In this document: positions 50,117 through 59,445 of the stretch, one piece after another
Layout of the letters: every line of letters begins with the position of its first letter
Position numbering within the stretch: position 1 is the first letter of the stretch
Assembly (NCBI GenBank): GCA_019114445.1
Contig: DXFL01000019.1
Location: 1 to 64,000 of the forward strand
Direction of reading: 5' to 3'
Length of the DNA stretch: 64,000 nt
Source of the DNA: Candidatus Barnesiella excrementigallinarum
Lineage (GTDB): Bacteria > Bacteroidota > Bacteroidia > Bacteroidales > Barnesiellaceae
The notes under the pieces: generated by a model
The model's database searches: none
The model's input: the letters and a program-made list of their open reading frames with translations, nothing else
Told to the model about the DNA's origin: nothing
Position numbers and translations under genes: made by a program

Positions 50117-51514
50117 TTAGAACTCGGCATTCTTCGGCGTACGGGGGAAAGGTATCACGTCGCGGATATTGGTCATACCAGTCACGAACAATACCAAACG
50201 CTCAAAGCCGAGACCGAAGCCCGAATGGGGCGCGGTACCGAAACGACGGGTATCGAGGTACCACCACATATCTTTCATGGGGATATGCAGTTCTTCGACA
50301 CGTGAGAGCAACTTGTCGTAATTCTCTTCACGCTGCGACCCACCGATGATTTCGCCGATACGGGGGAAGAGCACGTCCATGGCACGCACCGTCTTGCCGT
50401 CGTCGTTCAACTTCATGTAGAAGGCCTTGATCTCTTTGGGATAATCGGTGAGGATTACCGGTTTTTTGAAGTGTTCCTCTACCAAGAAACGCTCATGCTC
50501 GCTTTGCAAGTCGGCGCCCCAATATACAGGATATTCAAACTTGTGTCCCGACGCTTCCAATATTTTTATTCCCTCGGTATAGGGCAAACGCACAAAATCG
50601 TTCTCTACGACAAACTTCAAGCGGTCGATCAACTCCTTGTCATACATTTGGCAAAGGAATTCGAGGTCGTCCTGACAATTATCGAGGGCGTAACGAATGA
50701 GGTATTTGAGGAAATCTTCCGCCAAATCCATATTCTCCTCGATTTCGTTGAAAGCCACTTCGGGTTCGATCATCCAAAACTCGGCCAAGTGCCGCGGGGT
50801 ATTGGAGTTTTCGGCGCGGAACGTAGGACCAAAGGTATAAATGGCACCCAACGACATGGCTCCCAACTCCCCTTCGAGTTGTCCCGACACGGTGAGGCTG
50901 GTGGGTTTACCGAAGAAATCGGCGCTATAATCGACAGTGCCCTCTTCGGTCCGAGGCAAATTGTTCAAATCGAGCGTGGTTACTTGGAACATGGCCCCGG
51001 CACCTTCGCAATCGCTACCGGTAATCAAGGGGGTGTTCAAATAGAAAAATCCTCGATCGTTGAAATATTTGTGAATGGCGTATGCCAAATGATGACGGAT
51101 ACGGAATACCGCTCCGAACGTATTCGTACGGGGGCGCAAGTGGGCTATTTCGCGAAGGAATTCCAACGTGTGCCCCTTCTTCTGCAACGGATATACATCG
51201 GGGTCGGCACCGCCGTAAAGTTCTATGCTTTCGGCCTGTATCTCGGCTTGTTGGCCTTTGCCCTGCGACTCGACCAAAGTTCCTATAACACTAATACACG
51301 CTCCGGTGGTAATGGGTTTCATCTCCGCCTCGGTAAATTTGGAGAGGTCTACCACAACCTGTATGTTCTTAATTGTAGAACCATCGTTTACCGCAATAAA
51401 ATTTACATTTTTATTGCCTCGACGAGTGCGCACCCAACCTTTTACATTTACCGTTTTCCCGTAAAGAGAGGTATCGAATAGATCGACAACTTTGGTTCTT
51501 TTTATTGTTTCCAT
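50117..51514 (-). CDS. asnS: Asparaginyl-tRNA synthetase
   Basis: [47 protein letters not shown] and [32 protein letters not shown]. Confidence 0.96.
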   Translation of the reverse strand: METIKRTKVVDLFDTSLYGKTVNVKGWVRTRRGNKNVNFIAVNDGSTIKNIQVVVDLSKFTEAEMKPITTGACISVIGTLVESQGKGQQAEIQAESIELYGGADPDVYPLQKKGHTLEFLREIAHLRPRTNTFGAVFRIRHHLAYAIHKYFNDRGFFYLNTPLITGSDCEGAGAMFQVTTLDLNNLPRTEEGTVDYSADFFGKPTSLTVSGQLEGELGAMSLGAIYTFGPTFRAENSNTPRHLAEFWMIEPEVAFNEIEENMDLAEDFLKYLIRYALDNCQDDLEFLCQMYDKELIDRLKFVVENDFVRLPYTEGIKILEASGHKFEYPVYWGADLQSEHERFLVEEHFKKPVILTDYPKEIKAFYMKLNDDGKTVRAMDVLFPRIGEIIGGSQREENYDKLLSRVEELHIPMKDMWWYLDTRRFGTAPHSGFGLGFERLVLFVTGMTNIRDVIPFPRTPKNAEF

Positions 51515-51596
51515 ACTCTTCTATATAATTGTACACTTTTTTTTAAGCATCGCCCCGCAACGGAAATACCGTCCGGGGCGTGATAGTTTTTTTTGT

Positions 51597-52853
51597 TTAT
51601 TCAAATGAACCCATTTGCAACATATTTACCTCTTGTTGTGTGAGGTAACGCCAACGGCCTCGTTGCAAATTTTTCTTGGTCAGTCCGGCAAAATAGACCC
51701 GGTCGAGTTTAACCACCCGATAACCCAGCGCCTCGAAAATACGCCGCACAATACGGTTACGGCCAGAGTGTATTTCGATACCCACTTGATTCCGGTCGGT
51801 CTCGGTGGCATAGCTTACGGCATCGGGTTGTATCGGTCCGTCTTCCAACTCTATGCCATCGGCGATACGTTGCATATCCTCCTCGCTCACATCTTTATCG
51901 AGCCATACGTGATAGATTTTTTTCTTGATAAATTTGGGGTGAGTGAGTTTCGAAGCCAAATCACCGTCGTTGGTCAACAACAGTACACCTGTGGTATTGC
52001 GGTCGAGACGACCTACCGGATAGATACGCTCGGTGCAGGCATTGCGCACAATGTCCATTACCGTGAGGCGGCCCTGCGGATCGTCCGACGTAGTCACACA
52101 ATCTTTGGGTTTGTTCAACAACACGTAAATTTTACGTTCGAGGGTCACCACTTTACCGCGGAAAGTTACCGTATCGTTACGGGTAATTTTCGTTCCCAAC
52201 TCGGTAACCGGCACACCATTTACCAGCACTTCGCCGGCCTGAATAAATTCGTCGGCCTCGCGACGGGAGCAAATACCGGCATTGGCCATGAACTTGTTGA
52301 GACGAATCGGTTCGTTGGGATCTACTTCGGGCAACTCATATTCGATGCGTTGCGGACGATTAGAGACTTTGTTGTTGCGACGCTGTTGCGGACGATTTTG
52401 ATTGTATCCTCCGCGGGCATTGCCATATCCGCCCTGACGGTTGTTATATCCGCCCTGACGGTTCTGTTTCGGGTAATAGGGACGTTCGTTCTCCCCGAAA
52501 GGACGTTGGAATCCCTCTCCCGTTTCGTTATTACGATTATAATCTTGGTTATACCGCGGAGCGTTGTTGTAGTTGTTGTTCCGACGGTTATTGCCATATC
52601 CGCCTTGACGGTTTTGGTTATATCCTCCCTGACGATTATAGTTGTTGGGCCGTTCGTTTGTATACGAGCGGGTTCCACTTTCGCCATAATTGTTGTTACG
52701 AGGATAATGAGGGCGTTCTGCATTGGCGTTGTAAGGTGCATGACCTTCATCTCCGCCACCTCTTCTGTACTCTACTTTTTCATATCGTTCGGTCGCACCT
52801 TCACGGTTCGACATTCCGATGCGCGGGCGTTTAGCTCTTTTTTCGCTTTCCAT
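51597..52853 (-). CDS. Pseudouridine synthase (RsuA/RluB family) with long disordered N-terminal extension
   Basis: S4 domain RLNKFMANAGICSRREADEFIQAGEVLVNG, YVLLNKPKDCVTTSDDPQGRLTVMDIV and YPVGRLDRNTTGVLLLTNDG; N-terminal NRQGGYGN-type repeats. Confidence 0.93.
   Translation of the reverse strand: MESEKRAKRPRIGMSNREGATERYEKVEYRRGGGDEGHAPYNANAERPHYPRNNNYGESGTRSYTNERPNNYNRQGGYNQNRQGGYGNNRRNNNYNNAPRYNQDYNRNNETGEGFQRPFGENERPYYPKQNRQGGYNNRQGGYGNARGGYNQNRPQQRRNNKVSNRPQRIEYELPEVDPNEPIRLNKFMANAGICSRREADEFIQAGEVLVNGVPVTELGTKITRNDTVTFRGKVVTLERKIYVLLNKPKDCVTTSDDPQGRLTVMDIVRNACTERIYPVGRLDRNTTGVLLLTNDGDLASKLTHPKFIKKKIYHVWLDKDVSEEDMQRIADGIELEDGPIQPDAVSYATETDRNQVGIEIHSGRNRIVRRIFEALGYRVVKLDRVYFAGLTKKNLQRGRWRYLTQQEVNMLQMGSFE
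52385..52660 (-). repeat. Degenerate tandem coding repeats (QGGYNNRQGGYGN-like)
   Basis: Repeated CCGCCCTGACGGTTGTTATATCCGCCCTGACGGTT-type units on plus, in frame with the pseudouridine synthase ORF. Confidence 0.75.
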
Positions 52854-52941
52854 AGGAATTATTTGTAATTAAAAACATACAAGCCTCTCGGCCTATTAAA
52901 ATATCTACTTTTATAATGATGATTAGCTTTTTTTCTTGCTG

Positions 52942-52949
52942 CAAAGATA
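52942..52949 (-). promoter_or_regulatory. -7 box (TATCTTTG on minus) for the pseudouridine synthase gene
   Basis: CAAAGATA on plus, 88 bp upstream of the start codon. Confidence 0.45.
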
Positions 52950-53015
52950 CAAAGGTTTTTCCATTTCATCTCTTTCACAATCAAATAAGTTATTATTTTC
53001 TTCTTAAAAAAAACA

Positions 53016-53046
53016 AAAGCCCGGACTATTTGTTCGTCCGGGCTTT
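53016..53046 (-). terminator. Terminator of purB
   Basis: AAAGCCCGGAC-TATTTGTTC-GTCCGGGCTTT; T-rich flank on minus. Confidence 0.8.
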
Positions 53047-53066
53047 GTATTTCGCACACGATTCAA

Positions 53067-54410
53067 TTAAAAACCGGTATAAGTGTGGGGAGTTATTTGC
53101 CGCAATTCCTCTTTGACAGCCTCCGAAACATTGAGCGTGTCGATAAACTCGCGTATCGAATCGGCATTCACCACCGAGTTGGTACGTGTGAGAGCCTTCA
53201 ACGTTTCATAGGGGTGGGGATAGCCTTCGCGGCGCAAAATCGTCTGGATACCCTCGGCCACCACATTCCACATTTGGTCGAGGTCGCGATAGATAGCCGT
53301 CTCGTTAAGCAGCAACTTGTTCAGCCCCTTGATCGTGCTGTGGAAGGCTATGAGCGTATGGGCCACAGGCACGCCCACGTTGCGCAATACAGTCGAGTCG
53401 GTCAAGTCGCGTTGCAATCGCGAAACGGGCAGTTTCGAGGAAAGGTGGTCGAGTATGGCATTGGCAATACCCAAATTGCCTTCGGAATTTTCGTAGTCGA
53501 TGGGATTTACCTTGTGGGGCATAGCCGACGAGCCGACTTCGCCCTCCTTGATTTTCTGTTTGAAATATTCCATCGAAATATATTGCCAAAAATCGCGGTC
53601 GAGGTCGATCACAATCGTGTTGATACGGCGCAAAGCGTCGAACAGAGCGGCCAAGTTGTCGTAGTTCGAAATTTGGGTTGTCCACTCCTCCCGCTCGATA
53701 CCGAGCCGTTCTTTCAAGAATCGGTTCCCAAAAGCGGGCCAGTTGATATCGGGATAGGCAAAATGGTGGGCATTGAAATTCCCCGTGGCACCGCCGAACT
53801 TTCCACTCATCGGCACGGCTTCGAGCAGGGCAATTTGTTTTTCGAGCCGATAGCCAAACACCCGTATCTCTTTACCCAAACGGGTAGGCGACGCCGGCTG
53901 GCCATGCGTTTTGGCCAACATGGGTATATCTTTCCACTCTTCGGCATACCGGTTGATAAGCGCCAGCATTTCGTTCAGCACAGGCAGGTAGCAATCGTGC
54001 AAAGCCTCTTTCAACAACAGGGGCACCGATGTGTTATTGATGTCCTGCGAAGTGAGGCCAAAGTGGATAAACTCCTTGTATGCTTCCAAATGCAATTCGT
54101 CGAACTTCTCTTTGATAAAATATTCGACGGCTTTTACATCGTGATTCGTGACCGCCTCGATCGACTTCACTTTGGCGGCATCGGCTTCGGTAAAATCGGT
54201 ATAGATGGCTCGCAATGCCGGGAAGAGGTCGTGGCTCACTCCCGAAAGCTGGGGTAGAGGCAACTCGCACAAGGCAATAAAATACTCGATTTCGACCCGA
54301 ACCCGGTAACGAACCAAAGCCCATTCCGAAAAATAGAGCGACAATTTTTCCACTTTGTTGCGGTAGCGGCCATCGACGGGCGATATAGCCGTGAGTGATG
54401 ATAATTCCAT
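53067..54410 (-). CDS. purB: Adenylosuccinate lyase
   Basis: LTAISPVDGRYRNKVEKLSLYFSE, THGQPASPTRLGKEIRVFGYRLEKQ and GEVGSSAMPHKVNPIDYENSEGNLG. Confidence 0.96.
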   Translation of the reverse strand: MELSSLTAISPVDGRYRNKVEKLSLYFSEWALVRYRVRVEIEYFIALCELPLPQLSGVSHDLFPALRAIYTDFTEADAAKVKSIEAVTNHDVKAVEYFIKEKFDELHLEAYKEFIHFGLTSQDINNTSVPLLLKEALHDCYLPVLNEMLALINRYAEEWKDIPMLAKTHGQPASPTRLGKEIRVFGYRLEKQIALLEAVPMSGKFGGATGNFNAHHFAYPDINWPAFGNRFLKERLGIEREEWTTQISNYDNLAALFDALRRINTIVIDLDRDFWQYISMEYFKQKIKEGEVGSSAMPHKVNPIDYENSEGNLGIANAILDHLSSKLPVSRLQRDLTDSTVLRNVGVPVAHTLIAFHSTIKGLNKLLLNETAIYRDLDQMWNVVAEGIQTILRREGYPHPYETLKALTRTNSVVNADSIREFIDTLNVSEAVKEELRQITPHTYTGF

Positions 54411-54536
54411 AATCTGAGGTTTGAATTAGCGTACAAAAATACGATTTCCCCCGTAAATTTTATAGAATAATTTTATTTTTGTTTTGCAAATAAAAAAATA
54501 GTATTACCTTTGCAACGCTTTTCGGAAAAACAATCC

Positions 54537-54614
54537 GGGCGTTTAGCTCAGCTGGTTTAGAGCATCTGCCTTACAAGCAGAGGGTCGGCGGTTCGAATCC
54601 GTCAACGCCCACCA
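54537..54614 (+). tRNA. tRNA-Val (anticodon UAC), CCA encoded
   Basis: Acceptor GGGCGTT/AACGCCC, anticodon loop CTTACAA, T-arm GGCGGTTCGAATCCGTC, ACCA 3' end. Confidence 0.95.
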
Positions 54615-54678
54615 CTCACTAAAAACAACATATATGTCCGCACTTGTAAGCGATTTGGCTTGCAGGTGTTTTTTATTT

Positions 54679-56214
54679 TCACCTCTTTTTATCCTTGTAC
54701 TCCACACTCGACCCTACACGCCGACGGCCCTTGTGACGTACCGTTTTGCCACAATGCGAACAACGATAATACGAATAATAGTGTTCGATTGCCGTTGTCT
54801 CCTTCTCGACATATTCATCGACCGTATCTTTGATCACAAGGGTATTGCCATGCCGCTCTACCTTACGGGAAAGCAACCGGCTTTCGTCGTGCTCATCGAC
54901 CGTAACCACGACACGCGAATCGCCTTCGCCCATAAACCGGAGCGAATTGACCCGGTGGCAATAGGGACACCGCACACTGACATTGACGCCTACCAACATC
55001 CACGCTACTGCTATGCCCACGTAAACGAAAAACATATTGACCGACGGCGTCGAGAAATAAAAGAGATAGAGATGGAAAATAACAATAACACACAGTACCG
55101 AAATAAATTTGAGCAACTTATTGGGCAACGGGCGTATATGGAAAAGGGTATGTTCCAATAGCCACGGTATAAAAAAGGCCAAAACGAGCAACAACAGCGT
55201 ATCGGCCAGCCCGGCAATACCCCGTGCCGCCCAACGGGGCAAACAGCGGCTCCCTATCGAACCGCTCAGCGGATATGCCTCGTAATACCCGGCCTTTACA
55301 TCGTTGGGGTTAATGCGTATATGTGAGTTGACAGCCTTAGACAAGAACCGAGTCATTCTCATCTTTTCTTCCGACAACTGATAATCGGCCAACGTATCGT
55401 TTTCAAAGACCAACCGCATCGAGAAATACAATAGCGAATCATTTTGCAACACATTGACATTGGGGAAGAAAGCATACTTGCGACTACCTTTCACCGTTAC
55501 ACTATGTGCAGGTACATACCTGTTTTCTATCGCCGTCAAGCTATCGCCTTTCAGCCCCTCCAAATCTTCGGCAAAGGCCACCATATATTCAAACGCAGGC
55601 TCTCTTTCGCCCTTAATCTTCGAAGTATAGATAGGCATTTGCCCACGGATAGGCCAGTAAATGGGCTCGAAGGCCAGCTCCTCGCCGTTGTCGAGATGAT
55701 ATAAATAGGGATAGTCGCTCTGTTTCTTCTCCGATTTCATCGGGTTCTTGGAGAGGCGTTCTACCCGCTCTACCCGAAAAGGTTTCAGTTCGCCATCGAC
55801 GTTGAGTTTCACCTCCAAACCAGCAGCCGCCTCGGGCACCACAGCAAAACCGCGTGTGCCATCTGGCAACTCAATTTGATACTCGGCCCACGGCTTATAG
55901 CTCAATAGGACTGGCTCATCGGGCAAGTCGTAACAGATCGCCAGCAACCGCACCGTCGTACCGGCCGGCACTTTGCGCACAACCTCCTTGCCGTCGATAC
56001 CCACAACCCGCATATCGGTACTCCACCGCAGTTTTATCTCCCGCGACTGTTCCCGTACCTCCTCCATGCTCATCGATGAATAATCAAGCAAATTCCACAA
56101 CCCGAAATTGCTCCACGGCAATATACAAAGCAGAGCCAAATAGATTACAATAGCGCAAAATCCACGCCATACCTCTTCATTCTTATCAATAATCCTGTAA
56201 CGACTTCTATCCAT
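54679..56214 (-). CDS. Hypothetical multi-pass membrane protein with C-terminal zinc-ribbon-like domain
   Basis: N-terminal transmembrane segment, large soluble part, central transmembrane cluster, then VRCPYCHRVN ... YRCSHCGKTVRHKG. Confidence 0.7.
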   Translation of the reverse strand: MDRSRYRIIDKNEEVWRGFCAIVIYLALLCILPWSNFGLWNLLDYSSMSMEEVREQSREIKLRWSTDMRVVGIDGKEVVRKVPAGTTVRLLAICYDLPDEPVLLSYKPWAEYQIELPDGTRGFAVVPEAAAGLEVKLNVDGELKPFRVERVERLSKNPMKSEKKQSDYPYLYHLDNGEELAFEPIYWPIRGQMPIYTSKIKGEREPAFEYMVAFAEDLEGLKGDSLTAIENRYVPAHSVTVKGSRKYAFFPNVNVLQNDSLLYFSMRLVFENDTLADYQLSEEKMRMTRFLSKAVNSHIRINPNDVKAGYYEAYPLSGSIGSRCLPRWAARGIAGLADTLLLLVLAFFIPWLLEHTLFHIRPLPNKLLKFISVLCVIVIFHLYLFYFSTPSVNMFFVYVGIAVAWMLVGVNVSVRCPYCHRVNSLRFMGEGDSRVVVTVDEHDESRLLSRKVERHGNTLVIKDTVDEYVEKETTAIEHYYSYYRCSHCGKTVRHKGRRRVGSSVEYKDKKR

Positions 56215-56434
56215 AAAGCCCTCCTTCTCGTGATGTTTTTCAAAAAAATTAGATTCTCAATCCCTAATATCGGGCAGCCTACCGAAAAACGGCTTCACCC
56301 GCTTCATTCGGACAAAAATAAAAAAATTTCTCAAAAAGAAAAATAGGTTGCTATCTTTTACCATAACAGCCTATTTTACACTACCACTCTTTATATCGGC
56401 CCCCGATGTTCATCGGAGAAAGCGTATCATCATA

Positions 56435-57310
56435 TTACTCGACAACCAATCGACCCGAAGCGATCACTTTATTCCCCCGGATTACGGTGTAAACATATAC
56501 CCCGCCATTCATCTGCGAAGTTTCTATCTCTACATTTTCGTTATCGCCTGTCGAGAACGATTGAACCAACGAGCCATCGAGCCGAACCACATTCACCACA
56601 GCGTTTTTCATACTGTATTTTCCACGTGCCACAGTATATACCTCGCCCTGCTTCACCGGGTTGGGATACCCCGCCGACACTTTGCTCTCGGAAACCAATT
56701 TCAATACATTACTATTCACCTCTCGATTCACTTCGTACAATTTCAATGAATAACTTCCCCCAGAACCACAATATACAGAAAGATACAATTTGTCTTTCAA
56801 CAGAATAAATTGAGGGGTTTCCATATTTGTACCCTCGGGATAAGTAATATCGGCCAAACAATTCCCATTCGTCTGCATAATTTTAAACCCATAAGGCTGA
56901 TAGTAAGCATACCCCCCCGTATCGACCAATCGGTTTTTCTCAACCATATACTCAAATTCCGCATCGTCATTCAACAAGGTTTGAGAAAACAAAAAACTTT
57001 CATCTGCTCCTTCATACGCATGATGTGCACTATTAAGGAAAGCCGTAGATCTTAAAAAATCAGTGATAGAATGAATCTTCTGCCACGAAGAGTTGTAAAT
57101 ATTATATGAACTGGCTCCTGGCGAAGTATTAAAATCAGGAGCTGTTGCACGAATACACTCCACTAAATAATCTTCTCCATTCTGACAATAAGCCACAAGC
57201 GATAAATCATCTCCTCCAAATGAGAGCGGTGTAAGAATACCGTTATCGGCTACCGCAAAAGAGGTAGCAAAGACCGTCAACATTGCGGTCAAAAGTAAAT
57301 TATGTTTCAT
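56435..57310 (-). CDS. Secreted protein with C-terminal type A T9SS sorting domain
   Basis: Signal peptide; C-terminal SAGYPNPVKQGEVYTVARG ... NGGVYVYTVIRGNKVIASGRLVVE. Confidence 0.75.
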   Translation of the reverse strand: MKHNLLLTAMLTVFATSFAVADNGILTPLSFGGDDLSLVAYCQNGEDYLVECIRATAPDFNTSPGASSYNIYNSSWQKIHSITDFLRSTAFLNSAHHAYEGADESFLFSQTLLNDDAEFEYMVEKNRLVDTGGYAYYQPYGFKIMQTNGNCLADITYPEGTNMETPQFILLKDKLYLSVYCGSGGSYSLKLYEVNREVNSNVLKLVSESKVSAGYPNPVKQGEVYTVARGKYSMKNAVVNVVRLDGSLVQSFSTGDNENVEIETSQMNGGVYVYTVIRGNKVIASGRLVVE

Positions 57311-57446
57311 ATCAGATAAAATTTTAGATGTCCCTCTTCCATAAAATTAAAAAACACAAGGCAAAAATAGTTCAAATCCTCCTGCATACTTCGCAGGTAT
57401 CTGTACTTATGCTTTCCTATTGTCCCCATGATGCCCAAATTCATTT

Positions 57447-57480
57447 CTATAAAAAAAGCGCCTACGTTTACAGTAAGCGC
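57447..57480 (-). terminator. Terminator after tRNA-Lys
   Basis: Minus strand GCGCTTAC-TGTAAAC-GTAGGCGC followed by a T-run. Confidence 0.6.
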
Positions 57481-57490
57481 CGTTCTTGTG

Positions 57491-57563
57491 TGACCCCGGA
57501 GGGGCTCGAACCCTCGACCCAATGATTAAGAGTCATTTGCTCTACCAACTGAGCTACGGAGTC
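57491..57563 (-). tRNA. tRNA-Lys (anticodon CUU), CCA not encoded
   Basis: Minus strand GACTCCGTAGCTCAGTTGGTAGAGCAAATGACTCTTAATCATTGGGTCGAGGGTTCGAGCCCCTCCGGGGTCA; cloverleaf pairs fully. Confidence 0.95.
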
Positions 57564-57698
57564 GTTCTTCAAAAGGAACGGGTGCAAAGGTAACGCTTTT
57601 CGAGAAACCCGCAAAGCGATTATTCAAAAAAATTTTCCCAATCCTCTATTTTTTAACCCTCGAATGTCAATGGCAAAACTATGCGACAACCATATCGG

Positions 57699-58541
57699 TT
57701 ACAAAGTGTGGCCATACCATTCGTCGGGATCTTGCTGCTCTTCGAACCGATAAAGCTCCGAAGGGTGGTTACGGGTCAACGCTACCAGTTCCACATCTTT
57801 GCCCACCCGTATTCCCTCTTCGTACAAACGATTCTCTACCGTTTTGTAAGCCAATTCGGGGTGATTATTGTCGCCGCTCAGGTGACACAGGAAGATATTC
57901 CGCAAGGCAGGCGTATAAATTTGTGCCAAATAGTTGGCTGTATGGGCATTGTCCATGTGTCCGCTCCCGGCAAGGATACGGTTTTGCAGGTGCGGAGGAT
58001 AGGAACCGTGCAACAGCATGGCCTCGTCGTAATTCGACTCGATGACTAAATAATTAGCCTGCCGCAAGTATTTATCGACCGTGGAAGTAATGTGCCCCAA
58101 GTCGGTGGCAAAAGCAAAATGAAGAGTGCCGTATGTAATAAAAAAGCCCACATTATCGCTCCCGTCGTGAGGAACTTCGAAGGCCGTAATCGTAAAATCT
58201 TTTATCTTAAACGGAATTTCCTTGACAATGGGGCGATGTGCGCTATAAATTTTATCGACCATGCAATAGTTACGGTTCATTCCGTTTTTAATCGCCTCGG
58301 TCGTATAAATGGGGATTCCATATTTTTCGCCCAACGTCCCGGCAGCCTTGATATGGTCGGCATGGTCGTGGGTAATACACAGCGCGACAATTTTCTCAAA
58401 AGGGATACCGTAATCTTTCAAGACCTTTTTAATCGTTCGCACTCCTTTACCGGCATCAATCAATATGCCATATTCTTCGTTTCCTATATAATAACAGTTG
58501 CCGCTACTGCCGCTGGCCAGGCTTAGAAACTGTAAACTCAT
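57699..58541 (-). CDS. MBL-fold metallo-hydrolase (YycJ/WalJ-like)
   Basis: FLSLASGSSGNCYYIGNEEYGILIDAGKG, ITHDHADHIKAAGTL and HLSGDNNHPELA; start chosen at MSLQFLS. Confidence 0.9.
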   Translation of the reverse strand: MSLQFLSLASGSSGNCYYIGNEEYGILIDAGKGVRTIKKVLKDYGIPFEKIVALCITHDHADHIKAAGTLGEKYGIPIYTTEAIKNGMNRNYCMVDKIYSAHRPIVKEIPFKIKDFTITAFEVPHDGSDNVGFFITYGTLHFAFATDLGHITSTVDKYLRQANYLVIESNYDEAMLLHGSYPPHLQNRILAGSGHMDNAHTANYLAQIYTPALRNIFLCHLSGDNNHPELAYKTVENRLYEEGIRVGKDVELVALTRNHPSELYRFEEQQDPDEWYGHTL

Positions 58542-58660
58542 ATCCGTTGTTCTCCTCGGGGCACAAAGATAACTTTTTGGCGGCACAATTAAAAATTATC
58601 ACAAGCAAGATATTGGGGTATCTGCTTAAATTCCCTACAAAAAACCGGCAACCCGAATCG

Positions 58661-59368
58661 TTATTTATAAAGCAAAAATATGGCCGGCGTTTTTTTGTAG
58701 TCGTATTTTGCCTTTGCCCACTCGCACAACGGCTGAGTGCGAATATCCTCATCGGGACAAGTAATGTTGGCCGCCACGCATAGGCGGGTATGAGGACGGC
58801 AAGCCCGCACAAGGTCTTCTATCATCTTGTGGTTACGATAGGGGGTCTCGATAAATATTTGAGTTTGATCCTCGGCATAAGCCCGTTGTTCCAATTGCTT
58901 GATCCGCTTTGTCCGCTCGCTCCCCTCGATGGGCAAATACCCTTGAAAAGCAAAACTCTGTCCGTTGAATCCCGATGCCATGAGCGACATCAAAATCGAC
59001 GACGGCCCCACCAGCGGCACAACCGGCAAATGTTCGCGCTGGGCAATAGCTACCACATCGGCCCCCGGATCGGCCACCGCAGGGCAACCCGCTTCCGAAA
59101 TCACTCCCATAGCGCACCCCTGTCGCAACGGTTCGAGGAAACCCGAAATCTCCGTTGCCGGGGTGTGGCGGTTCAGTTCGTAAAAGGTAAGCGAATCGAT
59201 ACAAATATCGGGATTCGACTTTTTCAGGAATCTGCGAGCCGAACGCACATTCTCCACGATAAAATGGCTTATCCCGGCTATTACCTCGCGGTTGTACGGG
59301 GGCAATACCTGCTCGACAGGAGTGTCGCCCAGCGGGACGGGAATGAGGTATAAGGCAACTGTATGCAT
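58661..59368 (-). CDS. SAM-dependent methyltransferase (tetrapyrrole methylase/RsmI-like)
   Basis: MGVISEAGCPAVADPGADVVAIAQRE, VPLVGPSSILMSLMASGFNGQSFAFQGYLP and IFIETPYRNHKM. Confidence 0.88.
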   Translation of the reverse strand: MHTVALYLIPVPLGDTPVEQVLPPYNREVIAGISHFIVENVRSARRFLKKSNPDICIDSLTFYELNRHTPATEISGFLEPLRQGCAMGVISEAGCPAVADPGADVVAIAQREHLPVVPLVGPSSILMSLMASGFNGQSFAFQGYLPIEGSERTKRIKQLEQRAYAEDQTQIFIETPYRNHKMIEDLVRACRPHTRLCVAANITCPDEDIRTQPLCEWAKAKYDYKKTPAIFLLYK

Positions 59369-59397
59369 AAAAGAGTTCTTTTAACCACATGAAACTA

Positions 59398-59423
59398 TCG
59401 GCAAAATTAGCTAATTTTGCCGA
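59398..59423. promoter_or_regulatory. 26-bp perfect palindrome carrying two opposed -7 boxes
   Basis: TCGGCAAAATTAGCTAATTTTGCCGA; contains TAATTTTG on both strands between divergent genes. Confidence 0.6.
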
Positions 59424-59445
59424 ATAGCGAAAAACAAAACCCGTT

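Noticed and set aside
52385-52660. Repeat array considered as CRISPR or minisatellite
   Set aside because: Repeats are degenerate, lack unique spacers and are in frame within the pseudouridine synthase gene.
54537-54614. tRNA-Val considered as an integration site for a mobile element
   Set aside because: No integrase, direct repeat of the tRNA 3' end or foreign gene block was seen nearby.
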